Source: JAABTH01 sp964390725 (lineage in GTDB: Bacteria; Bacillota; Dethiobacteria; DTU022). Taken from it: 52,401 nucleotides of DNA. Position numbers and translations under genes: made by a program. Below the pieces are notes generated by a model that did no database searches, had not been told where the DNA came from, and was given only the letters and a program-made list of their open reading frames with translations. The stretch lies in assembly GCA_964390725.1 (NCBI GenBank), contig CAYMIW010000019.1, positions 1 to 52,401 of the forward strand, written 5' to 3'. This document shows, one piece after another, positions 50,567 through 52,401 of the stretch (within the stretch, counting starts at the first letter, position 1; each line of letters begins with the position of its first letter).

Positions 50567-52369
50567 TTATATCAGGCCGAGCTGGCGGGCCCGGCTGCTG
50601 CCATCTTCTTCGAAGTAGTGGCGGAAAACCCTGGCGGCGGTTTCCTCGCTGTAGAGCCCCCGCCGCACCTGGGGCCACTGCCTGATATTTTTAAGATCAA
50701 CCACCGGTAAAAAGTCGGGGTTGTATTTAACCTTAATTTCTCCGTAACCGAGCAGACCCAAAGCCGCTATGCGATGCTGCCCCTCGTTAACGTAAAAGCG
50801 ATAATCATCTCCATCTTTCAACAGGTAACCCTGGATGTAACCGTCGGGGAAAATTTCCGGCAGGTAGCCGTATTCCCTGATCAGCATATAGCCGGCCAGC
50901 AGCCTTCTGCAGACATATTGCCCGAATTCAACCTTGTTCGGCCCGTAGTGGGGATTACCCTTTCCGTTGAGCTGGGGCGATTCAAGCGGGTTGAAGCTGC
51001 GGTTCTTGGTGTCAACCCAGGGCAGCAGGGTCCAGCCCCGGTCAAGGGGGGGCAGGGCTTCGCCTTCACTGCCGAACAGCTGCTCCTGCCTGTTTTTTGG
51101 TTGAAAGCAGTCGTAAAACTTTTTCAAGATGCTTTCTTCATAGGCCAGGTCCGGATTTGCCAGCAGCTCTTCCAGCAGGGCAGAAAAATGGTTCCACCCG
51201 CCGCCGCCGAAACTGAAACCGTTCAGGCTGCGGCATTTAGCCAGCTCTACCTCCAACACGGTCGAACGACTGTTGGACAGGTTCAACCCCCGGGGCAGCA
51301 GTTTTTCCTTCTCACCGGCTGCAGCCTGGCGCCGGTTAATACGGTAAAGACTGCCTCCGCCCTGCATAGCTACTTTCCCGGGAGGAGAAGGCAAACTGCT
51401 TTCCATCAGCTGCTCGAGCAGCATATCCTCAAATTGCCGGGCCTCTTCCTCACCCTTACCTTCAACGCCGGGAATGTAGAAAAATAACTGCCGCTTACTT
51501 TTTGCCGCAAGCTTTTTAACCAGCTCGGCGGTAGTGTTAACCCCACGGTCGCGGTACCACTGAAAACGTCCGGGCAGTAAAAGAACCAGGTCGTATTTGT
51601 CCAGTTCTTTAATCGCACCCGGTTTTGCTTCAAACCTTGAGTATGAAGGGGTCAGGCTGCCGGCTTTACGCAACATTTCCACGTATTCAAACCCAATGGC
51701 CAGGACAATATCGGTCATCTCTTCTGCCGTGCCTTCAGCTTTCAGCCCGTGAGCCGCCAGGTTGCGTGCTACCAGGCCCGAATCGCATTCCAGTTCAAGA
51801 ACGCTCTTCGAACGGGGGTCAATTTCTGCAAGCAGGGTTTCAAACAAGGTCCGGCGTATCTGCTGCTGCTTTAATTTATACTGCAGATTCAGCGGGGAGC
51901 TGTTGCCGAGCAGGTTAATGGTAAAGCTGTCGGGGGTAAAAACAACATCACTGCTAACCTTTTCCCTGACCCGGTCGATCGCCGACCGGACTTCCCGCTT
52001 ATCAGCGGCAATTTTTGCTTCTGCCTCAGCCCGGCGGAACAGATCGGCGGCGCTCAGATTCTGCCCGCGGATTTCATCGATACGGCCCAGCCTGAACAGG
52101 AGATCAAAGCGATCGGGCTGGCGCTGCAACTCAATTTCAAGCAGTTTTTCGGCATCACCCAATTTGCCGGCCTTGATTAAAATATCAATGTAATGTATTT
52201 TAAGTTCCCCGTCATAAGGACGGGTTTCTAAGCAGTCCTCCAGGGCCTGCCTGGCTTCTGCAGACATATTCTCTTCAACCAGGCTGCGCAGAAGAGCCGT
52301 TTTAGCCGCCTGCTGCCGCCCGGAATAGTTACTGCTTTGTACTGCTGTATTGTAGGTCAAAAAATCCAC
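50567..52369 (-). CDS. TPR, methyltransferase-like and ParB-like three-part protein
   Basis: A 600-aa protein, not assignable as a whole. Residues about 20-130 look like TPR repeats (EARQALEDCLETRPYDGELK, LLEIELQRQPDRFDLLFRLG). About 190-300 resembles a Rossmann methyltransferase (KSVLELECDSGLVARNLAAH; the usual glycine loop is altered to ECDSG). The C-terminal 200 residues contain GYIQGYLLKDGDDYRFYVNE followed by GQHRIAALGLLGYGEIKVKY, like the ParB/Srx-type GxHR nucleotide motif. No signal peptide. Start is GTG 52369 or TTG 52360, both behind GGGGGTGG; an in-frame stop at 52391-52393 shows that the gene is complete. Context beside flagellar genes suggests surface or flagellin modification (inference). 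Confidence 0.65.
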   Translation of the reverse strand: MDFLTYNTAVQSSNYSGRQQAAKTALLRSLVEENMSAEARQALEDCLETRPYDGELKIHYIDILIKAGKLGDAEKLLEIELQRQPDRFDLLFRLGRIDEIRGQNLSAADLFRRAEAEAKIAADKREVRSAIDRVREKVSSDVVFTPDSFTINLLGNSSPLNLQYKLKQQQIRRTLFETLLAEIDPRSKSVLELECDSGLVARNLAAHGLKAEGTAEEMTDIVLAIGFEYVEMLRKAGSLTPSYSRFEAKPGAIKELDKYDLVLLLPGRFQWYRDRGVNTTAELVKKLAAKSKRQLFFYIPGVEGKGEEEARQFEDMLLEQLMESSLPSPPGKVAMQGGGSLYRINRRQAAAGEKEKLLPRGLNLSNSRSTVLEVELAKCRSLNGFSFGGGGWNHFSALLEELLANPDLAYEESILKKFYDCFQPKNRQEQLFGSEGEALPPLDRGWTLLPWVDTKNRSFNPLESPQLNGKGNPHYGPNKVEFGQYVCRRLLAGYMLIREYGYLPEIFPDGYIQGYLLKDGDDYRFYVNEGQHRIAALGLLGYGEIKVKYNPDFLPVVDLKNIRQWPQVRRGLYSEETAARVFRHYFEEDGSSRARQLGLI

Positions 52370-52401
52370 CCCCGAAATATAGCGTTCATACTATACTATC
52401 G

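Noticed and set aside
1..52401. CRISPR arrays, c-di-GMP riboswitches (GEMM), tRNAs, phage modules
   Set aside because: No regularly spaced repeats, no GEMM core and no tRNA or phage structural gene were seen on either strand.

Overview
The window looks like the chromosome of a motile, low-to-mid GC Gram-positive of the class Clostridia (Bacillota). The evidence is strong AGGAGG-type ribosome binding sites, frequent TTG and GTG starts, a tyrosine T-box leader, a YheI/YheH-type heterodimeric ABC exporter, a DUF5058 protein, a PspA/SPFH operon of the B. subtilis ydjF-ydjI kind, and a FliS/FliD/FlaG/flagellin block. An order such as Syntrophomonadales or a Peptococcaceae-like lineage is only a guess. 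I see no rRNA, tRNA, CRISPR array, intact insertion sequence or phage module.

Left part (1-7650): a minus-strand envelope-stress operon (DUF4178, PspA, SPFH/zinc-ribbon protein, the last cut by the window edge), then glycerate kinase, a secreted lipoprotein with a duplicated domain, a MATE transporter, a small GlsB/YeaQ membrane protein and the rRNA methylase RlmD. From about 7650 to 12250 the DNA becomes more AT-rich and turns into an accessory patch. It holds an XRE regulator with a membrane partner, a serine hydrolase, a C45 (penicillin acyltransferase-like) hydrolase and three gene remnants, including an isochorismatase fragment and a WYL-regulator fragment abutted head to head.

Middle (12250-36300): EamA transporter, T-box-controlled tyrS, a serine hydrolase and a GNAT gene that have both lost internal segments, a heterodimeric ABC exporter, a PAS-GGDEF protein, a TraB/PrgY protein, DUF454, YibE/F and CAP proteins, a HEPN-like/CBS protein, an M20 peptidase operon with DUF5058 and a membrane partner, a HIT hydrolase, a dCache-GGDEF-HD-GYP protein, an AraC regulator and several small envelope genes, among them an N-terminally truncated ZIP transporter.

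Right part (36300-52401): an OmpR-type two-component system next to a small secreted helical protein, a PAS-GGDEF-HD-GYP protein whose only plausible start is ATA behind an SD-sequestering hairpin, a chemoreceptor-like protein fused to a cytosolic glycine-betaine-binding (OpuAC) domain, and the filament genes fliS, fliD, flaG and an 869-residue flagellin. Three minus-strand genes here (flaG, flagellin and a 97-residue unknown) share a sigma-28-like promoter with a GACGATA -10 element. The window ends with DUF2225, a small helical protein, a REP-like palindrome cluster and a TPR/methyltransferase-like/ParB-like protein.

Taken together, the right half is a motility and c-di-GMP neighbourhood: three diguanylate cyclase-type proteins (two also with HD-GYP phosphodiesterase domains), a chemoreceptor-like sensor, filament assembly genes and unknown genes probably in the flagellar regulon. 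The best candidates for something undescribed are the cytosolic OpuAC-chemoreceptor fusion, the small flagellin-co-regulated gene, the TPR/MT/ParB-like protein beside the flagellar block, and the DUF5058/membrane partner/M20 peptidase operon.
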